From positions 1 to 40,321 of the forward strand of contig JAMOSG010000025.1 of NCBI GenBank assembly GCA_027063225.1: a stretch of 40,321 bases of DNA, given 5' to 3'. The first letter of the stretch is position 1, and every line of letters begins with the position of its first letter. The notes under the pieces are model-generated. The model made no database searches, had not been told where the DNA came from, and saw only the letters and a list, made by a program, of their open reading frames with translations. Both the position numbers and the translations under genes were made by a program. This DNA is from Helicobacteraceae bacterium (GTDB lineage Bacteria > Campylobacterota > Campylobacteria > Campylobacterales > Sulfurimonadaceae). This document shows positions 8,749 to 17,606 of the stretch, piece after piece.

Positions 8749-11700
8749 ATGTTAAAAGAGGTACTACTTATAAACTCAGCAAATTTCGATTTTGCACGGG
8801 TAAATTTAGAAAAAGATCTTTTCTTTTTAGGAGATAATGGAAGTGGAAAAACAAGTTTTATACGTGCTATTCACTACCTTTATAGTGGAGATGTAAGAAG
8901 TGTTGGTATTCCAAATGATAAAGAGGGTTTTAAAGAGTACTACTTTGCGTATGAGAACTCTTACATTATCTATGTATTTGAAGAGTTTTTTATTTTTGTG
9001 TACAAAAGAGCTAATGAGCTTATAAAATACTTCTCTAAACAAAAGTTTGAACTTGAAAAAATTCTCAATGAATCTGGAGAACTTTTAGAGTTTAAAGAGA
9101 TAAGAAGTTACATAAAAAGTGCATTTCATACACGCACTGAAGGGGTGGAAGATTTTACCTCTATTTTATACGCGCAAAATAAAAACTATCTTGATTTTTC
9201 TATAGCTTCTATTGCCAATAAAGATATTTTTCTACGCCTTTACCATAGTGTTTTTAATATTGATAAAGCGATAATTGATGCAAAAAGTATTAAAAAAGCA
9301 CTCTTTACCTCTCTAAATCTCTCCTCACAAACTGCTTTTTTTGACCCAGATAGCTACCTTGTAAAAATTAACGCTTTTATGCACGATGTAAAACTTTACA
9401 AAGCTATAGAGCAACAAAGTGATAATATTTTAAAAGCAAAACAACTCTACCAAAACCTTCTAAAAGAGGAAGAGGAGCTTTTAAAACTCTCTGGTGAGAT
9501 TTTATTTGCTAAGCAAAAAGAGGAGCAAGAGCAAACAAAACTGCAAGAGAAATTTTTAGAGCTTCAAGTGCAAACTTCAGCAACACAAACAGCTATAACA
9601 CTTCATAAAAAAGTGTTAAAACGTTTTGAAAAGAGAGTAAAACAGCACCTGTATAAACTAGAATCGCAACTCCATTTTATTGAGGAGCTGCAAAAAAAAT
9701 TCACGCAAAAAAATATAGAGCAAAACAAAGAGCTTCTTTTAGAGGAGAGTACAACCCTTAGTGAATTGCAACAACTCCAAAAAGAGCACCTTAAACTTAC
9801 ATCTGGTTTGGAAGATAAACTCAAAAGTGTACAAAATGAGATAGCATCTTTAAAACAAAAAATAGAGCTAACACTTCCACAACACTACAAACAACTCCAA
9901 AACGAAAAGTTTGAAACACTCCATACCCAACTAGAGCAAAAAAGGGAGCAACTAGAGTTTGCGTATGAGACAATCTTTAAAGATTTAGAGCAACAAGAAA
10001 AGGAGATTTTAAACCAAGTTGAACAAACAAATAAAACTATTGCAACACTTTTAGAGCAAAAAGCAAAAGAGTATGAACTTTTTACAACGAAACAAAAACA
10101 GCTTCAAAAAGAGTACGCCCTTAAACAACAAACACTCCAAGAGCAAAAAAATCAACTTGCACAAGATATTTTTACAAACAAACAAGCTATAAATGAGCAA
10201 ACTCTTACATTTGAACAAAAGATGCAAACATTTGCACAACTTCAAGAGCAACTTACAAAAGAGTTTGAGGAGCAAAAAAGTGAGCTTCAAACACAAATTG
10301 GGTTTGTAGATGCAATACTTTACCCAAAAGAGGGAAGTTTTAAAGAGTTTTTAGACAATGAAATAGAGGATTGGGAGAAAAAACTCTACCCAATTTTAGA
10401 TGATTCCCTTTTAGAAAAAGATGCCAAAACATTACAACTTAAAAAAACTTCCAATGAAGTTTTAGGGTTTAGTTTTGAAGTTGCTGAGTTAAAAACTATC
10501 CCAACTAAAGATGAAGCAAAAGCACAAAAAGAGCGTTTAGCGCAAAAACAAACAGCACTCTATGAAAGCTTTACGCAAAGTGTTGAAGCACTAGAGCTAG
10601 AGCAACAAACACTCCAAACCTCGCACCAACAAAGTGTAGCTATTTTAGAGAAAAAAATAGAGAGTTTTACAAAAGAGTTGGCTTTACGTGAGAGGGATTT
10701 ACAAAACCTCTCTCAAGAGTTAGAGCAACAAACAAAAGAGTTAGAGCTGCAGCTTCAAAAGGTTTTAGAACAAAAAGAGCAACAACTCAATAAGCAAAAA
10801 GAGCAGCTGCACACTTTACAAAACAAACTTAAAAACTTAAAAACACAAAATCAACAACAAACACAAAAAAAGAAAAAAGAGTTAGAGGCATTTGTAGCAC
10901 AACAACAAAATCAAAAACAAGAGATTCAACAAACATTGCAAAATGAGTTGCAAAAAGAGCAAGACAAACTCAAAGAGGAGATGCAACATTTAGAGCTGAC
11001 AAAAAACAGCATCACAAAAGATCAAAGGATACTCACACTTCAAAAACAAATAGAGCTTTTAGAGAAAAAACGTGAAGCAATTTTAGGAGCAAAACTCTTT
11101 TTAGAGGAGTATAACAAAGTAAAACAGCAGATGCAAAACTACTTACCACTTCAAAAAGAGAAAGAAAAACTTCACCTTTTTGTGGAGCAATTTAACCAAA
11201 GAATTGAGCAAAAAATAGCACAAAAAGAGCAAAACCTCCAAAAACTTTTTGAAAAGCAAAGCAAAATTCAGCAACAACAAAAAGTGATTGTTGAAGCACT
11301 TGAGATATTTGAGCAACTCACACTCTATAATGCAACACCAATAAAGAGTGAAACCTCTCTTTATGAGCTTACAGCACATTTTAGAAAAATAGAGAACTCT
11401 CGCATTGCAAATAGAGCTATGCTTTTAAGAGCATTGCAAAAAATAGCACAAATTAAAGGATTGCATAAACTTGATAATATCTTTTTTGATTTTACACTCT
11501 TTGAGAAAGAGGAGTTTGTAACAAACCTCTCCTCCATTAAAGCAAATATAGAAAATATTTATGAGGTAAAAGAGTTTAAACTTTCCACTTTTAAACAAGC
11601 ATTGAGTTTAGATTTTAGAAACTTTGTAGAGGGAATCTACACAAAAAAACTAGAACTTTTCTCTAACACTGAGGAGCAGTTTATTTCTCTTGTGAAGAAG

Positions 11701-12309
11701 ATAAACAAAGAGCTAAAAGGGGTAGATTTTGGAGTTATTAGCGATATATCGATTGAGACTTCAATGTCGCAACAAGACTCTATTGCTAAGATACTTTTAG
11801 AACTTAAAGAGCAGATGTTAGAGATAAGTGCTTTATTTGTGCAAGACTCACTCTTTTTTGAGCAAAAAAATTCACTCCAAAAACTTCAAGATTTAGAGGA
11901 ACTTTTTTTAAAGATTAAAAAAGAGCTAAAAAGTGACAAAATAAGCCTTATAGACACCATTGACCTCTCTTTGAGTTTTCGTGAAAATGGTAAAAAAAGA
12001 ACACAAATAACACAACTAAAAAATGAGAGTAGTACAGGTGGAAGTATGCTTTTAAAAATTGCCTTGGCTATTTCGATTTTAAAAGTGTATCTTAAACAAA
12101 GCCAGAGTGTTTTTTTCCTTATAGTAGATGAAGTCTCCCGCCTTCACAGCTCCAACCAAAAAAGGCTTAAAGAGTTCGCAAACCAAAGTGGATTTAAAAT
12201 TATTTTTGTAACACCTGAACCTGTATTTGCCAATGCAGATGAGTTAAAATACTATAAATTTGTAAAAATGGCAGAGGATAAGTTTGAGGCTATTGAGTTA
12301 AATAGATAG
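8749..12309 (+). CDS. SMC-like ATPase, JetC/MksB-like
   Basis: 1186 residues with a split ABC ATPase at the ends of a very long coiled coil. Walker A is GDNGSGKTS at residues 28-36. The C-terminal lobe has a signature-like SSTGGSM at 1094-1100 and Walker B LIVDEVSRL with D1127-E1128, followed by a switch segment IIFVTPEP. Between them lie several hundred residues rich in Glu, Gln, Lys and Leu, with a short non-coiled part near 520-590 that may be the hinge. This is the MukB/MksB/JetC plan, a loop-extruding DNA motor. No JetD/MksG nuclease follows; the next gene is convergent 3 bases away. Confidence 0.8.
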   Translation: MLKEVLLINSANFDFARVNLEKDLFFLGDNGSGKTSFIRAIHYLYSGDVRSVGIPNDKEGFKEYYFAYENSYIIYVFEEFFIFVYKRANELIKYFSKQKFELEKILNESGELLEFKEIRSYIKSAFHTRTEGVEDFTSILYAQNKNYLDFSIASIANKDIFLRLYHSVFNIDKAIIDAKSIKKALFTSLNLSSQTAFFDPDSYLVKINAFMHDVKLYKAIEQQSDNILKAKQLYQNLLKEEEELLKLSGEILFAKQKEEQEQTKLQEKFLELQVQTSATQTAITLHKKVLKRFEKRVKQHLYKLESQLHFIEELQKKFTQKNIEQNKELLLEESTTLSELQQLQKEHLKLTSGLEDKLKSVQNEIASLKQKIELTLPQHYKQLQNEKFETLHTQLEQKREQLEFAYETIFKDLEQQEKEILNQVEQTNKTIATLLEQKAKEYELFTTKQKQLQKEYALKQQTLQEQKNQLAQDIFTNKQAINEQTLTFEQKMQTFAQLQEQLTKEFEEQKSELQTQIGFVDAILYPKEGSFKEFLDNEIEDWEKKLYPILDDSLLEKDAKTLQLKKTSNEVLGFSFEVAELKTIPTKDEAKAQKERLAQKQTALYESFTQSVEALELEQQTLQTSHQQSVAILEKKIESFTKELALRERDLQNLSQELEQQTKELELQLQKVLEQKEQQLNKQKEQLHTLQNKLKNLKTQNQQQTQKKKKELEAFVAQQQNQKQEIQQTLQNELQKEQDKLKEEMQHLELTKNSITKDQRILTLQKQIELLEKKREAILGAKLFLEEYNKVKQQMQNYLPLQKEKEKLHLFVEQFNQRIEQKIAQKEQNLQKLFEKQSKIQQQQKVIVEALEIFEQLTLYNATPIKSETSLYELTAHFRKIENSRIANRAMLLRALQKIAQIKGLHKLDNIFFDFTLFEKEEFVTNLSSIKANIENIYEVKEFKLSTFKQALSLDFRNFVEGIYTKKLELFSNTEEQFISLVKKINKELKGVDFGVISDISIETSMSQQDSIAKILLELKEQMLEISALFVQDSLFFEQKNSLQKLQDLEELFLKIKKELKSDKISLIDTIDLSLSFRENGKKRTQITQLKNESSTGGSMLLKIALAISILKVYLKQSQSVFFLIVDEVSRLHSSNQKRLKEFANQSGFKIIFVTPEPVFANADELKYYKFVKMAEDKFEAIELNR

Positions 12310-12312
12310 TTT

Positions 12313-12600
12313 TTAAATAGTATTTTTCTTCCATTTTTGCAAATCCTCAAAACTAAAAGGGTATTGGCTTACAAACTCCTCTTGTGTGAAGCGAAATTTA
12401 AAATTATCTACATATTCAAGAAGGATTTTATACGCTTTTGTAAGTTCTTGAAATTTTTCAATATCGCCACTTGGCATATCTGGGTGATATTTTTTAGAGA
12501 GCTTTTGGTATTTTGCTTTAATATCGTTGCGATTTTCTACACCGATAAGCTCTAGTGTTGTAACTGCTTTTTGAAATTCTTCATAATCATAATTAAACAT
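12313..12600 (-). CDS. Small J-domain protein
   Basis: 95 residues, almost entirely a J domain: AKYQKLSKKYHPDMPSGDIE carries the HPD tripeptide needed to stimulate DnaK, followed by EKFQELTKAYKILLEYV. There are no Gly/Phe, zinc-finger or client-binding domains, so this is a minimal co-chaperone, probably dedicated to one client. It lies convergent to the SMC gene and 7 bases upstream of tonB is its own start region, so it may be read through from tonB. Partner unknown. Confidence 0.8.
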   Translation of the reverse strand: MFNYDYEEFQKAVTTLELIGVENRNDIKAKYQKLSKKYHPDMPSGDIEKFQELTKAYKILLEYVDNFKFRFTQEEFVSQYPFSFEDLQKWKKNTI

Positions 12601-12607
12601 AAAAAGA

Positions 12608-13330
12608 TTATACTATATTGTAAACAAGTTTAAGGTGTAAATGGATATTTTTTTGAAAAAGGTTTTTTGGTGCTTTAATTGGAAAGCTATTTTTTAGAGC
12701 TTTTTTAACAGATTTGTAAAATATTTTTTTCCCTGAGAGTTTTTCAATCTTGAGAAGCTTACCATCTTTAGAAACAATAAAATCAACTTCTACAATACCA
12801 CTAATACCTCGCCGTTTTGCTTTTTTAGGGTAGGTTTTATTTTCGTTTATTATCTCCTTTACTTTTGCAAAATATTTTTGCTTTTGTTGTTGAATATTTT
12901 GTTGTTTTTTCTTTATACCTACACTTTTTTGTTTTGTTTGTATAGGAGAAGATTGTATCTGTTTTGGTTGTGTTTTTTTTATCTCTTTTTTTGGTTTTGG
13001 TACTACATTTTTAGGTTTAGGTTTAGGTTTAGGTTTAGGTTTAGGTTTAGGTTTAGGGAGAGTTTTAAAAACTTTTTTTGTTTTTTGTATAGGAGGGTGT
13101 TTTTTTATAACTTTTTTAACTCTTTTTTTTATTTTAGGTTTTGGAGTTTTTGTAACTTTTTTTTGCTGTTTTATCTGCTTTTTTTGTGCTACGAGATGGA
13201 GTTGTACTTTTTTTTGAGAACTCTCTTGTGTTTTTGGCTCTTTTTTGTGTGGTTGAAAAAAAATGTAAATTCCAACTACACCCCCATAAAGGGTAAGTGT
13301 AGCTAAAAGAGCAAGAAAATATCTTTGCAC
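12608..13330 (-). CDS. tonB: TonB energy-transducing protein
   Basis: 240 residues with TonB architecture: N-terminal membrane anchor (YFLALLATLTLYGGVVGIYI), a Lys/Pro-rich periplasmic stretch with about eight Pro-Lys pairs, and a C-terminal TonB domain (YPKKAKRRGISGIVEVDFIV). The domain continues KDGKLLKIEKLSGKKIF and ends LKLVYNIV. It links the proton-motive force to outer-membrane receptors. It lies 9 bases downstream of the receptor gene at 13340-15343, so it is probably dedicated to it; no exbB or exbD is in the window. The Pro-Lys segment is encoded by a hexanucleotide tandem repeat. Confidence 0.85.
   Translation of the reverse strand: MQRYFLALLATLTLYGGVVGIYIFFQPHKKEPKTQESSQKKVQLHLVAQKKQIKQQKKVTKTPKPKIKKRVKKVIKKHPPIQKTKKVFKTLPKPKPKPKPKPKPKPKNVVPKPKKEIKKTQPKQIQSSPIQTKQKSVGIKKKQQNIQQQKQKYFAKVKEIINENKTYPKKAKRRGISGIVEVDFIVSKDGKLLKIEKLSGKKIFYKSVKKALKNSFPIKAPKNLFQKNIHLHLKLVYNIV
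13011..13058 (+). repeat. TTAGGT hexanucleotide tandem repeat inside tonB
   Basis: Seven consecutive copies of TTAGGT followed by one TTAGGG, 48 bases in all. On the coding (reverse) strand each unit gives Pro-Lys. Because the unit is six bases, slippage would lengthen or shorten the TonB periplasmic spacer without breaking the frame. Confidence 0.9.
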
Positions 13331-13339
13331 TGAAACCTC

Positions 13340-15343
13340 TTAAAATTTATATTTTATATTTGTATATACATATCTACCCGGTTCATTTAAAAGCATAACA
13401 TCTCCAGTTGATCCATCACTTAAAAGAGTTAAATCTGCATAAGTGTTAGATACAGCATATGTTGTATCAAAAATATTATCAATACCTAAAGTTACTTCTA
13501 AGTGTTTATTAAATGCTTTTGTAGCTTTTACATTAAATACATCATAACTAGGAAGATATTGTTCTCCATTATCTGCATCGTAATTTTTCCATGCCTCTGC
13601 ATGAATATATTCTAGCTTTGCAGTTAAATCATTTTCTGTTTCAAGATTAAGTGCAGCATTGATTTTAAGTGGTGTAATATCTGCTAAATCTGTATCACTT
13701 TGCCCTGCAAGTGCTTCATCTTTTTTACCACGTTTATAACTTGCACCTAAATCTACATAGATCTCATCTGTTACATCAACACTACCAAGGAACTCAACAC
13801 CATAGATTTTTGCATCTATATTTTCAAAGTTATTTTGCGTTAAACCTTTATGGAAATAGATATAATTCTCAAGTTTACTATAAAATCCCTTTAGTTTAAA
13901 ATAAGCATTATCAAATTTTTTTTCAATTCCAGCATCCACCTCTTTATTTGTTACTGCATCAAGTGTTGGTGCTCCTGCCATTGTTCCCATAGAAGTTTGG
14001 AAATAAAGCTCTCTTGCATCTGGTACACGTGAAGCTTGACCAAGAGCTAGAAAGATTTTTAAATCATTTTTAAATGAAAGGGTTGAAACAATATTTGCAT
14101 CAAAAGAGTCAAAGTTTCTATCATCATATCTTGCATCATCTGTAGTGATTGTTGTATCGTTATATCTTAAACCAGTTTTGATATTTAACATACCAAAATC
14201 TTTTGTATATTTTACAAATAAGGCTCTGTTTATTGTATCTACATCAGCAATAGAGTCTTTACCTGTAACTCCAGCTTTCATCCCATACCCAATATACTCT
14301 CCATTCCAGTTTCTTAGGCTTAAATCTATACCATATGTTATAGTACCATGAGCAAAATTAGCATCATTGATAGCTTTAATACCTTCCATTTTTGTTGTTA
14401 ATGAACTAATTACTTCATTAGAGGAGTTGATACCACTTGAGAGTCTAAACTTTGTACTCATTGGGTGTTCTACATCACTTCTATAGAGCTTAAGGGTAAA
14501 GTTTTTAGAGTAAGGTGCAAGATGCTTTAGATTATATTGTAAATTGTAAATTGTACTATCATCATAAAGAGCATCCATTTTACTGTTTGTGTAAAGAACG
14601 TTATCACTTTTATTTATTGTGTAGCTTAGTTCAAGTTTTTGATTTTTGCTAAGATTTATAAAGCTTTTTAGCATAGCAGTTTTTTTTGTAAATGCTTTGG
14701 CATTTTTATAAGCTGGTGCATATTGTGTAGTTGCTTGAGGTGTACCTGTTATAGCGTTTAGAAGTTGTTGTGCAAGAGTATTTCCATCTCCATCTTTGTA
14801 TTGGTCACTTTGCTCATAAGAGGCACTAAAAAGAATTTTTACTTTCTCATTACCACCACTAAGTTTTGTTCCAAATTTTTTGTACCCAAAACTTCCAAGA
14901 GTTGTTTCAAGTTCCCCTTTTGGTGTTTTTGTTGGCTCTTTCATTTTTACTTTTACTTCACCACTTAAAACTCCAAACTCCTCTACGTCAAATGGTCCTT
15001 CACTTACTGTTACACTCTCAACATTAGCAGTTACAATATGAGATGTTGGTGGATCCATTCTATTTGGACATGCTCCACACACTTTTGCATCATCTACAGT
15101 TACTACAATATTGTCACGTTTTTGCCCACGTAAAGTAATATCATTTGCAATACCACTACGACGAATAAGGTTAATACTTGGTACCTCTTTATATAAAGTT
15201 TCTGCTAAATCTGCACTTTTTACTTCATTGTTACTTACATTTTCTAAAATTTTTGAATCTGTTGTTTGTGTAACTTGAATTGTCCCTAAATCTGCACCAT
15301 ATAAAGAGAGTGTTGCTAGGAGTGATAATGTAATTTTATTCAT
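13340..15343 (-). CDS. TonB-dependent receptor, OprC/NosA-like putative copper transporter
   Basis: 667 residues: short signal peptide (SLLATLSLYGAD), plug domain (ETLYKEVPSINLIRRSGIAN, ITLRGQKRDNIVVTVDD), then a 22-strand-type barrel ending in YTNIKYKF. The plug contains CGACPNRMDPPTSH, with C92 and M96 in a CxxxM arrangement; the barrel has VEHPMS with H293 and M295 as HxM. From memory, Pseudomonas OprC binds copper through exactly a CxxxM-HxM site, and NosA shares CPNRMDPP. Copper uptake is therefore the best inference. tonB follows directly. Confidence 0.8.
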   Translation of the reverse strand: MNKITLSLLATLSLYGADLGTIQVTQTTDSKILENVSNNEVKSADLAETLYKEVPSINLIRRSGIANDITLRGQKRDNIVVTVDDAKVCGACPNRMDPPTSHIVTANVESVTVSEGPFDVEEFGVLSGEVKVKMKEPTKTPKGELETTLGSFGYKKFGTKLSGGNEKVKILFSASYEQSDQYKDGDGNTLAQQLLNAITGTPQATTQYAPAYKNAKAFTKKTAMLKSFINLSKNQKLELSYTINKSDNVLYTNSKMDALYDDSTIYNLQYNLKHLAPYSKNFTLKLYRSDVEHPMSTKFRLSSGINSSNEVISSLTTKMEGIKAINDANFAHGTITYGIDLSLRNWNGEYIGYGMKAGVTGKDSIADVDTINRALFVKYTKDFGMLNIKTGLRYNDTTITTDDARYDDRNFDSFDANIVSTLSFKNDLKIFLALGQASRVPDARELYFQTSMGTMAGAPTLDAVTNKEVDAGIEKKFDNAYFKLKGFYSKLENYIYFHKGLTQNNFENIDAKIYGVEFLGSVDVTDEIYVDLGASYKRGKKDEALAGQSDTDLADITPLKINAALNLETENDLTAKLEYIHAEAWKNYDADNGEQYLPSYDVFNVKATKAFNKHLEVTLGIDNIFDTTYAVSNTYADLTLLSDGSTGDVMLLNEPGRYVYTNIKYKF

Positions 15344-15355
15344 AGTGTCCCTTTT

Positions 15356-15375
15356 TTTAGTAAAAGGATACTAAA
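15356..15375. promoter_or_regulatory. Palindrome in the leader of the copper-receptor gene
   Basis: TTTAGT (15356-15361) and ACTAAA (15370-15375) form an inverted repeat with an 8-base spacer, 13 bases upstream of the receptor start at 15343 in its reading direction. It sits in an 82-base divergent gap. It could be an operator or an mRNA hairpin next to the ribosome binding site. It does not resemble a Fur box. Confidence 0.4.
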
Positions 15376-15401
15376 GGAGTGTTACTTTTGTGTTAAATTG
15401 G

Positions 15402-15407
15402 TATAAT
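15402..15407 (+). promoter_or_regulatory. Probable -10 box for the first cysteine-rich lipoprotein
   Basis: TATAAT 18 bases before the ATG at 15426, with AAGGAT as the SD. There is no clear -35, which is usual in this phylum. Confidence 0.55.
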
Positions 15408-15425
15408 AATAAAAAAGGATAAATT

Positions 15426-16502
15426 ATGAAATATATTTTTGGAATAATACTAACACTCTTTTTTTATGGATGTAATAACTCAAGTGATACAACGTTTGAG
15501 GATTATAATATTTCCCAACCTCAAATATCGATGCAACAAATCGATTCACTTTTGAAAGATCAAAACTATTCAGGTGTTATAGAGATATTAAAAGATAGTG
15601 CTGCCACAGATGAAGAGTATTTAGCATTAGGAGAAGCCTATATGGGTGTTTCAGGACTTAGTTTAAGTACTGTTATAGATGATATTTTAAAAGCATCAGA
15701 TGAGAATGGAAGTGCTTTGATGGATTTTATAGATATGAGTGCACAGCAAACTAAAGAGAATCAAAATGCTTTAGAGTATCTTAATAAAGCAACTGATTAT
15801 TATATGCTTGTTATTGGTGATAGATGTGATGATACCAATGAAACTCAAACTTTAACAGAATTTGAGCAAGAGGTGTGTACTTATAAAGGTCTTGCTCAAA
15901 CTGTAGAGTCTGTCACAACAATTAATTATGTACTAGGGTATGAGAAAGATTCTCAAAAAGCCTCATCTTGTGCAATGCAGTATGCTTTTAATAAACGTGA
16001 AGAATCTGGTTGTGAGATAACACCAGCAGGGGATATAACTTTTAGTGAATCGAATGAAACATATAAAAGTATAGATATTATGGTAAATGATAACCATTTT
16101 GAGTATCTTTTAAAGTATGATAATGTAACTCAGGTTGATGAGGTTGTAGTAACAGATGGATATTGTTCAACACAAAGTTTTGATACTCGTGTAGATGAAA
16201 AAATAGATCCTGAGTATCAAGAAGATTTTCATGTATGTCCAGTAAATTTGATAAATCGAGATAAAAGCTATATTACACAATCTTTGACAGATGGATTATC
16301 TTACACAACTAAAGAGGGGATTGTAGATGCTTTTAATGATGGAACACACTCCATTTTAGTTGGTGATATTAACAATACTTTATTGAAAGAAAAAATTATA
16401 GAGTTTAAAAATGAGATTATTAAAACTCGTCAAAATGGCGATGAGGATGATGAGATAAAAACAGAAGATATCGTTACTTTTTTTCAAGAGCAAAATTTTT
16501 AA
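15426..16502 (+). CDS. Cysteine-patterned lipoprotein, paralogue 1
   Basis: 358 residues with a lipoprotein signal (KYIFGIILTLFFYGC, Cys16). It is clearly paralogous to the next gene along its whole length. Shared motifs are the helical start (NYSGVIEILKDSAATDEEYL), AYMGVSGLSLS, LNKATDYY, CDDTNETQTLTEFEQEVC, SSCAMQYAF and VTDGYCSTQSFD, ending with FHVCPVN. Six cysteines besides the lipid-linked one are conserved, consistent with three disulfides. The N-terminal part looks TPR-like. I do not recognise the family; periplasmic or outer-membrane location is inferred from the lipobox. Confidence 0.65.
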   Translation: MKYIFGIILTLFFYGCNNSSDTTFEDYNISQPQISMQQIDSLLKDQNYSGVIEILKDSAATDEEYLALGEAYMGVSGLSLSTVIDDILKASDENGSALMDFIDMSAQQTKENQNALEYLNKATDYYMLVIGDRCDDTNETQTLTEFEQEVCTYKGLAQTVESVTTINYVLGYEKDSQKASSCAMQYAFNKREESGCEITPAGDITFSESNETYKSIDIMVNDNHFEYLLKYDNVTQVDEVVVTDGYCSTQSFDTRVDEKIDPEYQEDFHVCPVNLINRDKSYITQSLTDGLSYTTKEGIVDAFNDGTHSILVGDINNTLLKEKIIEFKNEIIKTRQNGDEDDEIKTEDIVTFFQEQNF

Positions 16503-16537
16503 TGATTTGGTTTAAGAGAAAACCTAAAGAAATATAT

Positions 16538-16543
16538 TATAAT
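16538..16543 (+). promoter_or_regulatory. Probable -10 box between the two lipoprotein genes
   Basis: TATAAT within a 72-base gap, 31 bases before the preferred ATG at 16575. It suggests the second lipoprotein and the barrel gene can be expressed separately from the first. Confidence 0.5.
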
Positions 16544-16574
16544 GTTTAAATAAATTATGAAAAAGGGAAGAGTT

Positions 16575-17603
16575 ATGTTAAAAACTTTCTTAACAACATC
16601 ACTTGTTACTGCAGCACTTCTTTTTAGTGGTTGTGGAAGCGATAGTGAAGGGGAGTCTCGTTTAGAGACACAAAATATGATAGATAAGGCAAATTATCAA
16701 GGGGTTATTGATAAACTTGAAAATAACCTTACAAAAACACCAGAAGAGAATCTAGCACTTGCTGCAGCTTATATGGGTAGAGCAGGACTTAGTTTATCTG
16801 ATTTGATTAAAGTTGTTGGTGATTCAGATGGGGATTTTGGATCATTTATTACAAGTATTGATAGTGCAACAAAAGATTCAAAGTCTCCACTTGCAGATTT
16901 AAATAAAGCGACTGATTATTATAAAAATGTTGTAGGAACAAAGTGTGATGATGAAAATGCAGTTTTAACAGATACTCAAAAAGATATTTGCATCTATAAA
17001 GGGCTTTCTCAAACTATGGGTGCAGCAACAGCGATGAACTATATTGCTGATGATATCTCTGGTGTATTTAGTGATGATTCTACACAAGATAATAAATTGA
17101 CTGCTTCTACATGTGCAATGCAGTATGCAGTGGATGGAACAGTTGAAGATCCAGCATGTGAAATTGTAGATAATGGTGAAGCTTTAACATTTGCAAATAA
17201 ACATACATACCAAAGAATTGATATTATTATTTCTGGTGAGAGTTATGAATATTTATTAACTCAAAATGGAACTGTTCGCTCAACTGTAGTTACAAAAGGG
17301 TATTGTACAACTAAGAGTTTTGATCCACGTGTAGAGGATATGAATGATGCAGACTATACATCAGACATGCATGTATGTCCGGTAAATGAAGATCCAGATG
17401 CACAAAAATTAACAACAGGTGCAGTGATTGCAGATGCACTTAATAATGGTATAGATGCTATTGGTGTTGCTGCAGATGATGATATGAAAAGTGATATAGA
17501 TGAATTTAAACAAGAGGTTTTAGATTCTTCTGATAAAAATCCAGGTGATGAAATTACGGAAGAAGATATTATTAACTATCTTAATTCAAATAATGAGGAG
17601 TAA
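16575..17603 (+). CDS. Cysteine-patterned lipoprotein, paralogue 2
   Basis: 342 residues from the ATG at 16575. This start is chosen over 16557 because AGGGAAGAG lies just before it and it gives a clean lipoprotein signal ending LLFSGC (Cys20). Matches to the upstream paralogue include ANYQGVIDKLENNL, AYMGRAGLSLSDL, LNKATDYYKN, CDDENAVLTDTQKDIC, STCAMQYAV, VTKGYCTTKSFDPRVED and MHVCPVN. The tail is acidic. It is followed 3 bases later by the barrel gene, so the two are probably one transcript. Function unknown; the pair probably arose by duplication. Confidence 0.65.
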   Translation: MLKTFLTTSLVTAALLFSGCGSDSEGESRLETQNMIDKANYQGVIDKLENNLTKTPEENLALAAAYMGRAGLSLSDLIKVVGDSDGDFGSFITSIDSATKDSKSPLADLNKATDYYKNVVGTKCDDENAVLTDTQKDICIYKGLSQTMGAATAMNYIADDISGVFSDDSTQDNKLTASTCAMQYAVDGTVEDPACEIVDNGEALTFANKHTYQRIDIIISGESYEYLLTQNGTVRSTVVTKGYCTTKSFDPRVEDMNDADYTSDMHVCPVNEDPDAQKLTTGAVIADALNNGIDAIGVAADDDMKSDIDEFKQEVLDSSDKNPGDEITEEDIINYLNSNNEE

Positions 17604-17606
17604 GAG

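Noticed and set aside
13011..13058. Possible CRISPR-like or telomere-like repeat
   Set aside because: The unit is only six bases with no spacers, and lies in frame inside tonB.
12878..13306. 142-codon forward open frame rich in Phe, Arg and Leu
   Set aside because: It is the shadow of the Lys/Pro-rich tonB gene on the other strand; its composition is set by the tonB repeat and there is no SD.
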